Below, in pieces: positions 30,883-41,550 of a stretch of 64,000 nt of DNA. The notes under the pieces were generated by a model. That model did not search any database. It saw nothing but the letters and a program-made list of their open reading frames with translations, and was not told the DNA's origin. The translations under genes were made by a program, and so were the position numbers. Position 1 is the stretch's first letter; the number at the start of each line of letters is the position of its first letter. The stretch comes from Congeria kusceri (lineage: Eukaryota > Mollusca > Bivalvia > Myida > Dreissenidae), in the NCBI GenBank assembly GCA_027627225.1, contig JAPFQT010000040.1:248001-312000 (forward strand), in the 5' to 3' direction.

Positions 30883-31735
30883 GCTCGACTAATAGGTGAG
30901 CTATAGGTGAGCTATCCTACTACCCCAGGCGTCGGCGTCCGCGTCCGCGTCTGAATTGGTTGAAGTTTTTTTTCTAAAGTCTTGTAACTTCAAAACTACA
31001 TAGTTATTCAATTGAAACTTGAAATATACCTTTGTCATCAACTCCAGTATCAGGGACAACATTCCCCATAACTCTGTTTTGTATTTTGAAAGAGTTATGC
31101 CCCTTTTTCACTTAGATTTTCTGGTTAAAGTTTATATTCAAAAGTTTGGTAACTTCAATACTACATAAGGTATTCACTTGAAACTTGGATCTAACCTTTT
31201 TCATCAACTCTAGTATCAGGGGCAACATTACCCATAACTCTTATTTTGTATTTTGACAGTTATGCCCTCCTTTCACTTAGATTTTCTGTTTAAAGGTTTT
31301 ATTCAAAAGTCTTGTTACTTCAAAACTACGTACGTTATTCGCCTGAAACTTGAAACTAACCTTTGTCAACACCTCTAGTATCAGGGGCAACATTACCCAT
31401 CACTCTGTTTTGTATTTTGACAGAGTTATGCCCCTTTTTCACATAGATTTTCTGGTTAAAGTTTATATTCAAAGGTTTTGAAACTTCAAAACTACATAGC
31501 GTATTCACTTGAAACTTGGAACTAACCTTTTTCATCAACTCTAGTATTAGGGGCAACATTACCCATAACTCTGTTTTGTATTTTGACAGAGTTATGCACA
31601 ATTTTTACAAACATTTTTTTTTGTTTTGTATTTTAACAAATTTATGTTCTTCCACTATCCAAAATATGTACCAACTGAAAAACTTAGAATAGTCAAGCGC
31701 GCTGCCCTTTGACAGCTCTTGTTTGAATACTCCTG
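30883..31735 (+). mobile_element. TAGCTCGACTA-type element, copy 2
   Basis: TTAGCTCGACTAATAGGTGA opens it and GACAGCTCTTGTTTG closes it. Four units of about 165 bp share CTTGTAACTTCAAAACTACA, ACTTGAAACTTGGA, CATCAACTCTAGTATCAGGG, TTTTGTATTTTGACAGAG and TTATGCCCCTTTTTCAC. The B copy of the duplication lacks it, so it inserted after the duplication, or was lost. Non-coding. Confidence 0.8.
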
Positions 31736-31764
31736 AAAATTGGTTATTTCTTTTTTTTTGTCCT

Positions 31765-31920
31765 TTAGAAGCTTTCTTCCGGTTTCAGTCTTTGTGCAGC
31801 CAAGTTGACACGTTTCATCGATCTCGTGCAGACGCATTCGCGGTTCAACGTTGATCATGTTTCCAAACTATTGCGGGAACGAGGCCGGTTGCTATTTGAT
31901 ACCAGCACCAGATAAGTCAG
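31765..31920 (+). other. Exon-like module A, copy 2
   Basis: CTTTCTTCCGGTTTCAG (31771-31787) is followed by GTGCAGCCAAGTTGACACG, TCGTGCAGACGCATTCG and GGCCGGTTGCTATTTGATAC. The acceptor-like pyrimidine tract and AG are kept as in copies 1 and 4. The frame found open in copies 1 and 4 is interrupted by a stop here. Confidence 0.5.
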
Positions 31921-32094
31921 AACGACATCACGTATTCACGTAATTTGCAAGTCAAAGTTTGTATTAAAATCACTGCCTCTCAAATTAAAAAAAAATCATT
32001 ATTTAGGAAAATGTTGAATAAATTTTAACTAGAAATTGTGACGTCTTCAGCGTTGAATGTTTTAATCCGTTAGTTTAAACGTAATTATTTTAGC

Positions 32095-32285
32095 TCGATT
32101 GTGTCGAAAGTAATAGGCTTATTGAGTGATGCTCAAGTCCATTCCTGGGAAGAACCAGAACTTGGTGTATTTTGAGAAAGATTGTTCGAACGCTCGTTGA
32201 ATAGGGATCGAACTCATGACCTCCCTAACGCATGGCGGACACCATATCCATAACACCATTGCGGCCTCCATTAAACCGTTAAATA
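32095..32285 (-). mobile_element. tRNA-derived SINE with GGGATCGAACT box, copy 1
   Basis: On the minus strand: GAGGCCGCAATGGTGTTATG, then GAGGTCATGAGTTCGATCCC, then a body with ACACCAAGTTCTGGTTCTTC. The second motif fits a pol III B box. The same family is at 38361-38490, 41205-41345 and 62463-62600, all minus, with weaker relatives at 33530 and 63790. The conserved body could place it in one of the conserved-core SINE superfamilies, which I cannot confirm. Confidence 0.7.
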
Positions 32286-32451
32286 TAAACTTTCTAAATT
32301 GCTTTGTGCGACCAAATGGCAGCTTTAACTCACAATTCGGCGGCATCGGGGTGTAAACAATTGTTTATAGATTGGTGACATTTATCTGAGTTATTAACAT
32401 TAAAACTGATTTTATCTTGTCGGAAAAGAGGAGTGTTTGTTTATGTGAATT

Positions 32452-32580
32452 CTCAACCCAAGGCCCGGTCAAATCAGGCGTCAAGACGGAAAGGGCGCCC
32501 CCATCCTGCGGTCTGGCTTGTCAGGGTCATGACCTGGGAGTTCAAAGGAATGTATACGAGTCTTTTCTAACAATTAAATT
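32452..32580 (+). repeat. Module B, copy 2
   Basis: CCCAAGGCCCGGTCAAATCA, GTCAAGACGGAAAGGGCG and CAGGGTCATGACCTGGGAG; same palindrome as copy 1. Preceded by TCGGAAAAGAGGAGTGTTTG at 32419. Confidence 0.8.
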
Positions 32581-32774
32581 TTTGGGGTTGAAAAAATCTT
32601 TTGATACTTGCGTCCAATATTTTGCGAGCTGCCATTTTCGTTAATTATAATAATTATCATAATAATAAATTGCATATTAATAATGTTCTAAAGAACACGA
32701 ACAAAATACAGCCAGACTAAAACAACACTGTGGCATGCAATTAAATATATAATGTATTTATATATTTTTTATTT

Positions 32775-33385
32775 CAGCGTGATATCTGACGTGTTGTCCA
32801 CTGAGTGAATGGTATGCTACAGAAGTGCCCTTTCTCCTAGCCCGATTCCGACGACACCCCAAGCTCAGTTTTGCTCCATGCCGGCGACAGCAGAGTCCGA
32901 TGAAGGCGACAGTCAAAAGTTCGATACATGCGACGATGGTCCAAGGTGAGTCTTTTTTATAATTGTAATGATTATTTTCAGAGATTCATGCCGGAAACCA
33001 GAGCTGGATGAAAATAAAAACACCATTTGATGCAGACAACAACCATGAGCAAAAAATGTAGACGACAATAGGTGGCGACGACAATTCAAGCTAAGTTTAA
33101 TTTTTACATTGTTGATGAGAATTTCAGGGTAACCTGCTGGCAACCAAGAGTTCTGTGTCGGAGACAACCAGGGGCGAATGCCGACAACGATCCATGCTAG
33201 ATGAAGAAAACAACAAGAAACCAATGCCGTCGACATCAGGCGTTAAGTCTGATTTTATTATGTTGATAAGAATTTTCAGACGATGCAGTCCATAGAGCTA
33301 GATGCAGATGGCAACCCGAGCTAGATGACAGCGACGATCTTGCCTCCATGAAAACAATGACGAATGACGCATGCGCAGGAAACAA
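32775..33385 (+). other. Exon-like ladder, copy 2, with a candidate 36-bp intron
   Basis: TTTATTTCAGCGTGATATC, GCTACAGAAGTGCCC, CCGACGACACCCCAAGC, then CCAAGGTGAGTC, whose CAAG|GTGAGT is a consensus donor (32946). A TTTTCAG acceptor ends at 32981, so a 36-bp interval separates consensus splice signals. Further TTTCAG acceptor-like sites end at 33127 and 33279, about 150 bp apart, each followed by GACGACAA-type sequence and preceded by TAAGTTTAATTTT or TAAGTCTGATTTT. It ends with ATGACGCATGCGCAGGAAAC. A 36-bp intron is very short for an animal, so this may be repeat structure only. Confidence 0.45.
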
Positions 33386-33529
33386 CTGATTTAACGTACA
33401 TGGACGTAATTTTTTAGTGTTTTTTTTTAAGTTATAAGAATAAAGGCCGTGGTTTGCCTAAGATCAACTTTAAATTTATGTTAATACCCGTTTTAGCTAC
33501 ACCAATTATGATAAGTTTTGTTTAGTTTA

Positions 33530-33690
33530 AACCTATTTATATTCGATCGAATATGTGGAAAGACAGAGGTGTATTGAGATGCATGGCTTATGGAGTCTCG
33601 TTCGAGTCCGTCGGTAGAAGCAGTACTTGAGATCGAACTCGGGACACTCAGTTCGAATGGCGGACACCATGCCATTTAAATCACTGACAT
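33530..33690 (-). mobile_element. Diverged SINE of the GATCGAACT family
   Basis: AGTACTTGAGATCGAACTCG and GGCGGACACCATGCCATTTA correspond to parts of the SINE at 32095. The B counterpart is 63790-63915. Diverged and without flanking repeats. Confidence 0.45.
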
Positions 33691-33774
33691 TTTAAATGGT
33701 TCGTGAAAACTTTAAAATGTATGTGTGTAGATATAACTTGCACAACGATCACCCCCTGTACGTCGGTAAACAAC

Positions 33775-34145
33775 GGTGTGTGTCCGCCTATACACGTGTG
33801 TGTGTGTCCGCCTATACACGTGTGTGTGTGTCCGCCTATGCACGTGTGTGTGTGTCCGCCTATAAACGTGTGTGTGTATGTCCGCCTATAAACGTGTTTG
33901 TGTGTCCGCCTATAAACGTGTGTGTGTTCCGCCTATAAACGTGTGAGTGTGTCCGCCTATAAATGTGTGTGTGTGTCCGCCTATAAACGTGTGTGTGTGT
34001 CCGCCTATACACGTGTGTGTGTGTCCGCCTACACACGTGTATGTGTCCGCCTATACACGTGTGTGTGTGTCCGCCTATACACGTGTGTGTGTCCGCCTAT
34101 GCACGTGTGTTTGTGTCCGCTTATGAACGTGCATGTGCCCGCCTA
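33775..34145 (+). repeat. 24-bp minisatellite (GTGTGTGTCCGCCTATA)
   Basis: About 15 units of 24 bp with ACACGTGTGTGTGTGTCC plus GCCTAT. A block of AAACGTG units in the middle (33863-33990) differs from ACACGTG units on both sides. 24 bp is eight codons, so one frame reads VCVSAYTR repeatedly; no start context, signal or family supports a protein. The paralogous place in copy B (after 63940) is at the window end and cannot be compared. Confidence 0.92.
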
Positions 34146-34334
34146 CATTCAAACTTAGCGAACCTTTCTTTTTTTGTTCAGTATGTATTAAAATTAGACT
34201 TTATATCCCGCATTATTAAATTGCGTGTCGATTGTTAGTTTCTGATTCAAGTATTTTGAATTTTAATGGCTGTGTAAAAAGCCGAGTCTTTTTTGTTAAA
34301 CTACGGCGACGATTACTCCACTATTGCCGCGTGT

Positions 34335-34985
34335 CATGTGTTAATTAAGAAATAATTTTCGATTTATCGTTGTTTATCGGCCAATATACAATGATTTGGA
34401 GTTCTGATGCGTAGGAATTAAACCACGAGGGCATTAGCCCGAGTTCAAAGGGCCTAAAAAAATTGTTTGTTTCCAAAAAAATTAGGGTAGGTAATTAGAG
34501 ATTTATTTTTTGTATTTGTTAAACGGTCATCTTGAAGATTCTAAAACTGAATAAATATTCAAAACATATCAGTAATATCCTTAAACTTTTTTATAAGTAG
34601 ATGCTATCAAAACAAAACACTTATTTATCCAAAAACACATTTAATTATTGAAAAATGTTAAAAAAAAACAAAAATATATCTGACAAACCCAATACAATGT
34701 TATCGGGTCGAGGCATTTTTTTAGGGAAGGTCGGGTAGGTTTTGTTACGCCTTAATAGCAACGCATCAGAACGACAAAGAGTTGTTTATTGGCCGATAAA
34801 CAACGATAATGCGAAAATGATTTCGATTCTAACATAATTTGACACATTTTTGCAATTGTAATTGGAACTACTTTTTATTATGCTCTGCTCAAAATCGTAC
34901 TTTTTGCGTTGTTTATTGGGTAGTTTAACAACGATAATTGTATTCTATGTCTATAGAAAAATTAGCGAGTATATTGTTAGAACGA
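34335..34985 (-). mobile_element. Hairpin-rich MITE interrupted by another element
   Basis: The first half (TAAGAAATAATTTTCGATTT to GCATTAGCCCGAGTT, 34335-34445) and second half (AATAGCAACGCATCAGAACG to TTCTATGTCTATAG, 34755-34985) together make one copy like 11682-12015. The 34449-34752 insert separates them. This gives a relative age: the inner element came later. Confidence 0.85.
34449..34752 (+). mobile_element. GGCC...GGTAGG-family element nested in a MITE
   Basis: Begins GGGCCTAAAAAAATTG and GTTTCCAAAAAAATTAGGG, ends TTTAGGGAAGGTCGGGTAGG, as in the elements at 6284 and 12526. The interior is very AT-rich with A-runs. About 300 bp. Confidence 0.7.
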
Positions 34986-34999
34986 CAAATGCAAACTGA

Positions 35000-35282
35000 G
35001 AAACAGTTGGGTTCTGTTTGTTAGAAATAAAATAAATAGCATTAAATGCATTCGGAGCACGCAAGTGGATAAAAAGCATTTTCCGTCATAGAAAGTTATG
35101 TTGAATTTTTATTGTAAACAATAATTCAATTTACGAAGAGAAAGAAGTTACTAGAAAACGAACAAATGTTTAATAAATTATTAATGTACTTTACAGATTA
35201 GTTTCAGCGCATTGAGCTAATGTTCTGTTTTACTCCGTTGCTTTTTATGTTGTTGTAGTGGACGTCGACAGAAATGTTTTTC
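35000..35282. other. AT-rich spacer
   Basis: I see no gene or repeat in it. Confidence 0.5.
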
Positions 35283-36535
35283 TTTAGCTCACCTGAGCAC
35301 AAAGTGCTAAATGGTGAGATTATGTGGTCAGTGGTTGTCCGTCGTCGTAGCTGTCAACAATTTGCTTCAAAACTCTTCTCCTCTGAAACCGCTATAGGTG
35401 GAAATTAATAAAACATTGTAAGAATATTCCTTGGGTGGTATTATGTCAGATTATTGAAATTATTTTTTTATTTGCAAAAGAACTTGGCGGACAGTTGGTG
35501 GGGCTTTTTTACTTGTAAAAATATTTTTGTCAAAACCCGCTAGTAGATTTCATAATAACTTCACAAAAATGTTCATTGGGTGAAATTCATTCAAAGTATT
35601 TTGATTCGTTGACAAACGTGGCCGCCAGGCGGCGGGGCAGTTTTCCTTCTATTTTTTTTTTGAAAAATTTGTAAATCCTCTCTGAAACGGCATGCGAGAT
35701 TGCAAAATAACTTTCAAGAAATATTCCTATGGTGAACCTCTACGAAATTCCTTCGAATCATTTTGTTTTGCTAAATACATGGCCGCCAAGGGTGGGCCAG
35801 TTTTTCTAAAATGGCTGTATAAAGTGTTCTTGTGGACACCGCTTGCTAAATTTTTTAATAATTTCACAGAAATATTCCGTAGGTGACCCTCTTCAAAATT
35901 CTTTCAGGTAATTTTTATTCGTTAAAAAACATGGTCGCAGGAGCCGAGGCAGTTTTCCATTAATGGCTCTACAGAACCCGTTGAATACTTTGTGTCAGAA
36001 ACAATTATTTGGATTTCAGAATAATTTCACAGAATTGTTCATTGGCTTAAACCCACCAAATGCCGTCAAATAATTTGGATTCGTTAAAAAAGGGTTGCCT
36101 TCAGAGGGCGCTTTTCCGTATACGGCTATTTTTAAAACCTTTGCAAATCTTTTCTGAAACCTGGATTTTGAAATAATTTCACAGAAATGCTCTTTGGGTA
36201 ACACTACAAAATTCCTCCATATTATTTTGATTCGTTACAAACATGGCTGAAATTAGGCTAGGAAGTTTTCCACTTTCGGCTTTATTGAAGGCTTAAAGAA
36301 TCTTCTTGTAAAAAACCACTACTTGTATTTCAAAATACTTTCAGAGAAATTTTTCTGGGTTAACTTTCTATCAAATTCCTTAAATTATTTCATTCGTTAA
36401 ACATGAGTGTCGGTAATCTGTCTTTTTTATACGTTGTCAACATTGTTCTACAAAAATCGGTAAACATATGAACGCTATTAAATTTGATTTAATAAACTCA
36501 GGTGAGCGACCCAGGGCCATCGTGGCCCTTTTGTT
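35283..36535 (+). mobile_element. TTTAGCTCACCTGAGC-type element of about 158-bp units
   Basis: Starts TTTAGCTCACCTGAGCAC and ends CTCAGGTGAGCGACCCAGGG plus GCCATCGTGGCCC. Units repeat CTGAAAC, TTTCACAGAAAT, TCTTCAAAATTC, TTTTGATTCGTT and ACATGGC at about 35610, 35770, 35925, 36080, 36240 and 36400. This start and end are typical of a common mollusc repeat known to me by sight (established, though I cannot give a database name). A fragment is at 50715-51010. Non-coding. Confidence 0.85.
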
Positions 36536-36539
36536 TATG

Positions 36540-37416
36540 TACGTGAGTACACTGGCACAATACATCTTCCTTTGTTACTGGTGATACATGCTACAGATAC
36601 GGTGGCATCTTGATGTCCTTTTCTTTCAAGTAGATGGATCTGAGAATAAATTTTAGGTTACAATATACTAATTCAAATCGTTATGTAATTTAATGTAAAA
36701 GCGATAACTTTAACCAAAAATAAATGCAACATTTTGCACATAGGGACCCTCATACCTATACCTATTCTTAAAGAGCATTCTAAACTGAATTGATTTAAGC
36801 AATAAATAGGGTATGTCATCGAATATGTAAGAAAGAACTCTACACTAAACAAAATTAACTGTTTTATCACCATCATTTTAGTGGCTACTTTCTAGTTGAA
36901 TGTAACCTGCCTCAGCGCAAGTGTCATACTGTAGTCTCCAATCTTAAAACATATCAGTGATTTATTTGTGCATACCAATGCTTACCCTACCAACATCTCC
37001 AAAAAAGAATATAAAAGCAAGCGCTTAGACCTAAAAACAATGTATTCGAGTTTAACTTGTTGATTTATTTAGAGAGTACAGCACATGACTTATTTATTTA
37101 GTGTAATGCGACCTAAATAATTATGAATAAATTCAATTTCATTTCGGAACGAAGAAAACTGGTCACATGTATACTTTCATATAATCAGCGTTTACGAATA
37201 AATAATCTAGTTACATAATTGTTGTCACGTAATCAAGTAGAGATATCAACATATCGATTTTTTTTGTCTTTTTAATCTAGGGCGAATTAATCCCCACAAT
37301 AAAGATACGAAAAAACATAACTCAACAATAATTCCGGTTCTAGCAAGGGAGACAACTCGAATATACTAATTTGTAAAGTTCTGGCAGCAGATGTTTTCCT
37401 TTCGTTGAATTGACAT
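36540..37416. other. AT-rich stretch without recognised features
   Basis: No frame with recognisable similarity and no array. A 67-codon minus frame at 36673-36876 is of chance size. Confidence 0.5.
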
Positions 37417-37663
37417 AGGGTGGTATTCCAGAAACATCTTTAGCGGTATCTTATTCTTAACCTTATAATCAACATTTTGTTTCACTGTTTATTTCCTTTG
37501 TACAGGGCATTGTGCTTAATGTTCATTAATCTATAGTATTATAGTTGTTTATTTAAACATCAACATAGTCAAACAATTATAATGTAGTTTTTAAAATATG
37601 AAATTTGAAATTTTAAACTTATTTTAAGAAACACGTATGATGATTCTGGAATATTGACCCTGA
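37417..37663 (+). mobile_element. TIR element with TATTCCAGAAACATC ends, copy 3
   Basis: GGTGGTATTCCAGAAACATC at the left and GATTCTGGAATATTGACCC at the right are diverged inverses. Length and AT-rich interior match the elements at 26197 and 39580. Confidence 0.55.
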
Positions 37664-38360
37664 CTATATTTATAATATTTAACCAATTTACGCTTCTAAA
37701 GTAACATTTTGTTTTGCATTTTCTTTTACCTGTTATGGTTTTGGCAGCGAATAAAAAAGTTCATTGAATCAAAGAATATTAGTACGAAAATAAGTTAATT
37801 TGGTTCGTGGACTTTTTGCTGAAAAATCTTTTACATGATTTTTACTCGAAAAGGACGAAGAAAAAACACAAGAGTTATATACAACAGACACACAAACTAA
37901 TAAGTGTTTGAAGTTTGGATAAAATAATAATAGGGACCCTAGTTTATTTTAACTAAACTGTTGAAGGGCTTGCCCAGTCGGACAAAAACATTAAAACCGT
38001 CAACTGGCCCTAATTTTTGAACTTGTCGGAAAAAATGTTTGTTGATGTTTTATTGATGTACTAACTACATATGGAAGTGTAATAGTTATATATGAAAGTA
38101 TACAATATGTTACAGTGGGTGATAAACTAGATTTAGAACATATTCGGAACAAACTTAAACATAATACATATTTATGGAATTTGCGAAAGCTCCGAATTAT
38201 TGCTATCGGAATTTTTCCAACTCTGTGCATGTCTGTTCTTACTGCACGCTGCCTTGGGCGTGCCTAGACATACGCGCGTGCATTCACTTTGAAAACATAT
38301 CTTGAATTAAAACCTATTTATTTAAGTTCGATTTTGTCCAAAGCCATATTGAGGCATTTT
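37664..38360. other. AT-rich stretch without recognised features
   Basis: No gene. TTTTGGCAGCGAATAA at 37740 resembles TTTTGGTAGCGAATAA at 46717, suggesting another dispersed block. A 76-codon minus frame at 38000-38230 has no known similarity. Confidence 0.45.
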
Positions 38361-38490
38361 TGAGTCCGTTGTCTGGGAAGAGTTAATTCTTGGTGTCTTT
38401 GAAAAAGATCTTCGCACGCTCTCCGAATAGGGATCGAATCCACGACCTCCTGATCGCAAGAGGGACTCCATAACAACACTGCGACCTAAA
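38361..38490 (-). mobile_element. tRNA-derived SINE, GGGATCGAA family, copy 2
   Basis: TGAGTCCGTTGTCTGGGAAG, TTCTTGGTGTC, CTCTCCGAATAGGGATCGAA and CCACGACCTCC; reads as a SINE head on the minus strand. The order of conserved blocks is as at 32095. Confidence 0.65.
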
Positions 38491-39320
38491 CACCTAAAAC
38501 ATATATTTTCAAAAAGCTGTATTACATATTTTAAATAAAAACTGGTGTCATTTTGTCCATAGAGGCCATTAAAATAACAGTTTTGCTACTCCAGAAATAC
38601 ATTGCATAATTTATTTCAAGGTTTAACAATGCCGGCACTGTTGCCCGTCCCCCTCCAGCACATGTGAGTTTTTTCAGATTCAACCTCAGATACGGCCCTT
38701 AACGGCTTGTATGTTTAAATGCTCTGAGATTTAAGCAAGAAGGTGGAAAATTGTACATCTTTTATTCGAACTAGTAAAAGTTTAACACAAACTTGAAGAT
38801 CTAATAGCAAAAGCACAAACATAAACTATATGAAAATCTATGGGCACATTTTGTGACTATACTTAAAATTAGCAGGTCTGGTATTTACAAAAAGTTGCAA
38901 TAGCAAATAAGATACAACAAGTCTGTTTATAAATATGGGCCCATGTGTCACTTGTAAACATCGTATTTTAAGCAATGGATTATTCAAGGCTATACATTTC
39001 AAGGAATTTTGAAAGAAAATTAAACAAAAAATCATACAAGTATAATTTTGAATTTTTTTCACTAACTTAAGAATTACTTATGAATCTTAATAAATATGGG
39101 CCCACGTGTCTGTTATAAATATATTTGAAACAAAAGTCGAGCGGAAGCCAAAATAAGCTTCCCTATATGACACGTGAATTTCACAATTTCCTCGTGATTT
39201 GCTGTAATCGGTCGAAGTAGGAAACGTTCACTGACCGTACATGTACACTGTGCACGAGGAAACGTGAAGTTGCAGGACATTTTCTACTGCACGCATTCAA
39301 CAATTTCTTAGTATTATAAT
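38491..39320. other. AT-rich stretch without recognised features
   Basis: No gene. AATATGGGCCCA occurs at 38933 and 39093; the same words appear in the blocks at 8240 and 49187. Minus frame 38838-39062 is not recognised. Confidence 0.45.
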
Positions 39321-39321
39321 C

Positions 39322-39440
39322 TGTAATAATAATAACAATAATAATAATAATAATAATAACAATAATAAACGATAATAATAATATTATTATTATTTATTAT
39401 TATTATCATTATTATTATTAAATAATAGTAAAATTAATAA
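39322..39440. repeat. (AAT)n/(ATT)n inverted microsatellite
   Basis: AATAATAATAATAATAACAA runs into ATAATATTATTATTATTTAT and back to AATAATAG. The two halves are complementary, so the tract can fold into a hairpin or cruciform of about 30 bp per arm. Confidence 0.85.
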
Positions 39441-39579
39441 TAATAGTTATTTTAATCATTACCAATCCGTTGATATTGTACAGATCTTGAGACATATTTC
39501 TCTTATGTTATCAACATAATTTCGTTATGATGTGGTTTAACATTCATGAATATAGTATAAATAGTATAAGGGGAAGCTG

Positions 39580-39825
39580 TGGCCCTATTCCAGAAACATG
39601 GTAAATTTACTTTAAAATATGTAGTTCCAATTTTGAAAGCTATTAGTTTATATACATCATTTAAATGTATGAGTTCCTTTACAGTTGTGTAAACAATAAT
39701 TTATAATAAGTTGGAAATTAATAAATACTAAGCCCAATGTGATATAAACATGACATTAAATGCTAACGAAAAATGGTGATATAAAGATAAGATTCTACTT
39801 TAGATGTTTCTGAAATGTGGCCTGA
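39580..39825 (+). mobile_element. TIR element with CTATTCCAGAAACAT ends, copy 4
   Basis: GGCCCTATTCCAGAAACATG at the left; TTAGATGTTTCTGAAATGTG and GCCTGAG at the right. Same family as 26197. Confidence 0.6.
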
Positions 39826-40009
39826 GGAAGTAAAAACTGTCCGGAAGCGCGTCTGTCTCTTTCTCCGAGAAAATGTGAAGGGATATGCTTTAATATAGAG
39901 ATCAATGAGGCGATAATACACTTTGTTTTTTGTTTTTCGTGTTACTAAACTGTGGTTGCTATGGTAACAAATGAAATATTGCACAACAACAAATATCACG
40001 CTACTTTTT

Positions 40010-41050
40010 AGCTCGACTATTCGAAGAATAGATGAGCTTACCTACTAGCCCCTGCGTCGGCGTCCGCGTCCGCATCTGAATTTGGTTCAAGTTTTTATAA
40101 GTCTTGTAACTTCAAAACTACATAAGTTATTCACTTGAAACTTGGAATATACCTTTGTCATCAACTCCAATGTCAGGTGCAACATTTCCCATAACTCCGT
40201 TTTGTATTTTGACAGAGTTATCCCCCTTTTTCACTTAGATCTTCTGGTTAAAGATTATATTCAAAAGTTTTGTAACTTCAAAACTACATTAAGTTATTCA
40301 ATTGAAACTTGGAAATAACCTTTATCATCAACTCCAGTATCAAAGGCAATATTCCCTATAACTCTGTTTGTATTTTGACAGAGTTATGCCTCTTTTTCAC
40401 ATAGATTTTAAGGTTAAAGTTTATGTTCAAAAGTTTTGTTACTTCAATACTTCAAAAGCTATTCACTTGAAACTTGAAATATACATTTGTCATCAACTCC
40501 AGTATCAGGGTGAACATTCCCCATAACTCTATTTTGTATTTTGACAGAGTTATGCCCTTTTTTCACATAGATTTTCTGGTTAAAGTTTATATAGAAAATT
40601 GTTGTAACTTCAAAACTGCATAAGTTATTCACTTGTAACTTGGAACTAACCTTTGTCATCAACTCTAGTATCAGGGGCAACATTATCCATTACTCTGTTT
40701 TGTATTTTGACAGAGTAATGACCCTTTTTCGCATAGATTTTCTGGTTAAAGTTTATATTCAAAAGTTTTGTAACTTCAAAACTACACTTAGAACTTGGAA
40801 CTAACCTTTGTCATCAACTCTAGTATCAGGGGCAACATTACCCATAACTCTGTTTTGTATTTTGACAGAGTTAGCCCACTTTTTACATAGACTTTGTGGT
40901 TAGAGTTTGTGTTCCAAAAATGTATAGACAATAAAAGGCTTCGCTTTAAAGTTTTGTATTTTAACAAATTCATGCCCCTTCCACTATCCAAAATATGAAC
41001 CAACTGAAATACTTCGAAAAGTCGAGCGCGCTGTCCTGACAGCTCTTGTT
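40010..41050 (+). mobile_element. TAGCTCGACTATTCG-type element, copy 3
   Basis: TTAGCTCGACTATTCGAAGA, GTCGGCGTCCGCGTCCGC, then five to six units of about 165 bp (TCATCAACTC at 40159, 40325, 40491, 40656, 40812), ending GTCGAGCGCGCTGTCCTGAC and AGCTCTTGTTT. This is the most regular copy in the window. The start (GCTCGAC) and end (GTCGAGC) contain the same 7-bp word inverted. Confidence 0.85.
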
Positions 41051-41204
41051 TCTCCTGGACTGATTTGGATTGGGTAAAACATTCGCGAAGAAAGTGAACA
41101 TTGTAGAAACACTATTTGATGTCATTACGGACTGTCAAGTTTAGTTTAAATAACATTTCTATATAAAAGATCGAGTGTCAAAAGCCAATTGGTTATTGAG
41201 ACAC

Positions 41205-41345
41205 TTTCAAGTCCGTTTCCTGCGAAGCACCACTACGCGATGACTTTTGAGGAAGATAATTCGAAGGCTCCAGGAGTAGGAATCAAACTCACGATCTTCT
41301 GATCGAAAGGCGGATATCACATAAATTACATCACAGCGACATGAT
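41205..41345 (-). mobile_element. tRNA-derived SINE, GGATCGAA family, copy 3 (diverged)
   Basis: AAGTCCGTTTCCTGCGAAGC, GTAGGAATCAAACTCACGAT and AAAGGCGGATATCAC match positions of the other copies with several substitutions. Confidence 0.55.
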
Positions 41346-41550
41346 GATGTAACAAAAGTGTTTGTAATTGAACACATAGAACTATCATGCTGCAACTTTA
41401 TTTCGTGTATGATTTTGATGTTATAAAATTCAACGAAGCGAGCGAGCATTGTAAAACAATCTAAAGTCATAGTGGACCGTCCGTCCGTCTGTCAGTGAAA
41501 GCCTTTATCCTTCGATAACTCAACATGTGCACAAGCTAGGTTCATGAAAC

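Larger units (their letters stand above)
22611..33730 (+). repeat. Large direct duplication, copy A (about 11 kb)
   Basis: Nearly every segment here has its ordered counterpart at 53457-63960, 30.8 kb downstream, in the same orientation. Similarity is high at the left (around 23650-24000 and 54530-54900 differences are few) and lower at the right. Copy A has four 106-bp units where B has one, carries a 29056-29905 insertion and a 30883-31735 insertion that B lacks, and has one 23-bp array unit where B has two array-plus-tail units. Confidence 0.9.

Noticed and set aside
33696..34158. Repeat protein with the octapeptide VCVSAYTR
   Set aside because: 24 bp is a multiple of three, so any such array gives a periodic peptide. 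No signal, start or conserved copy supports expression.
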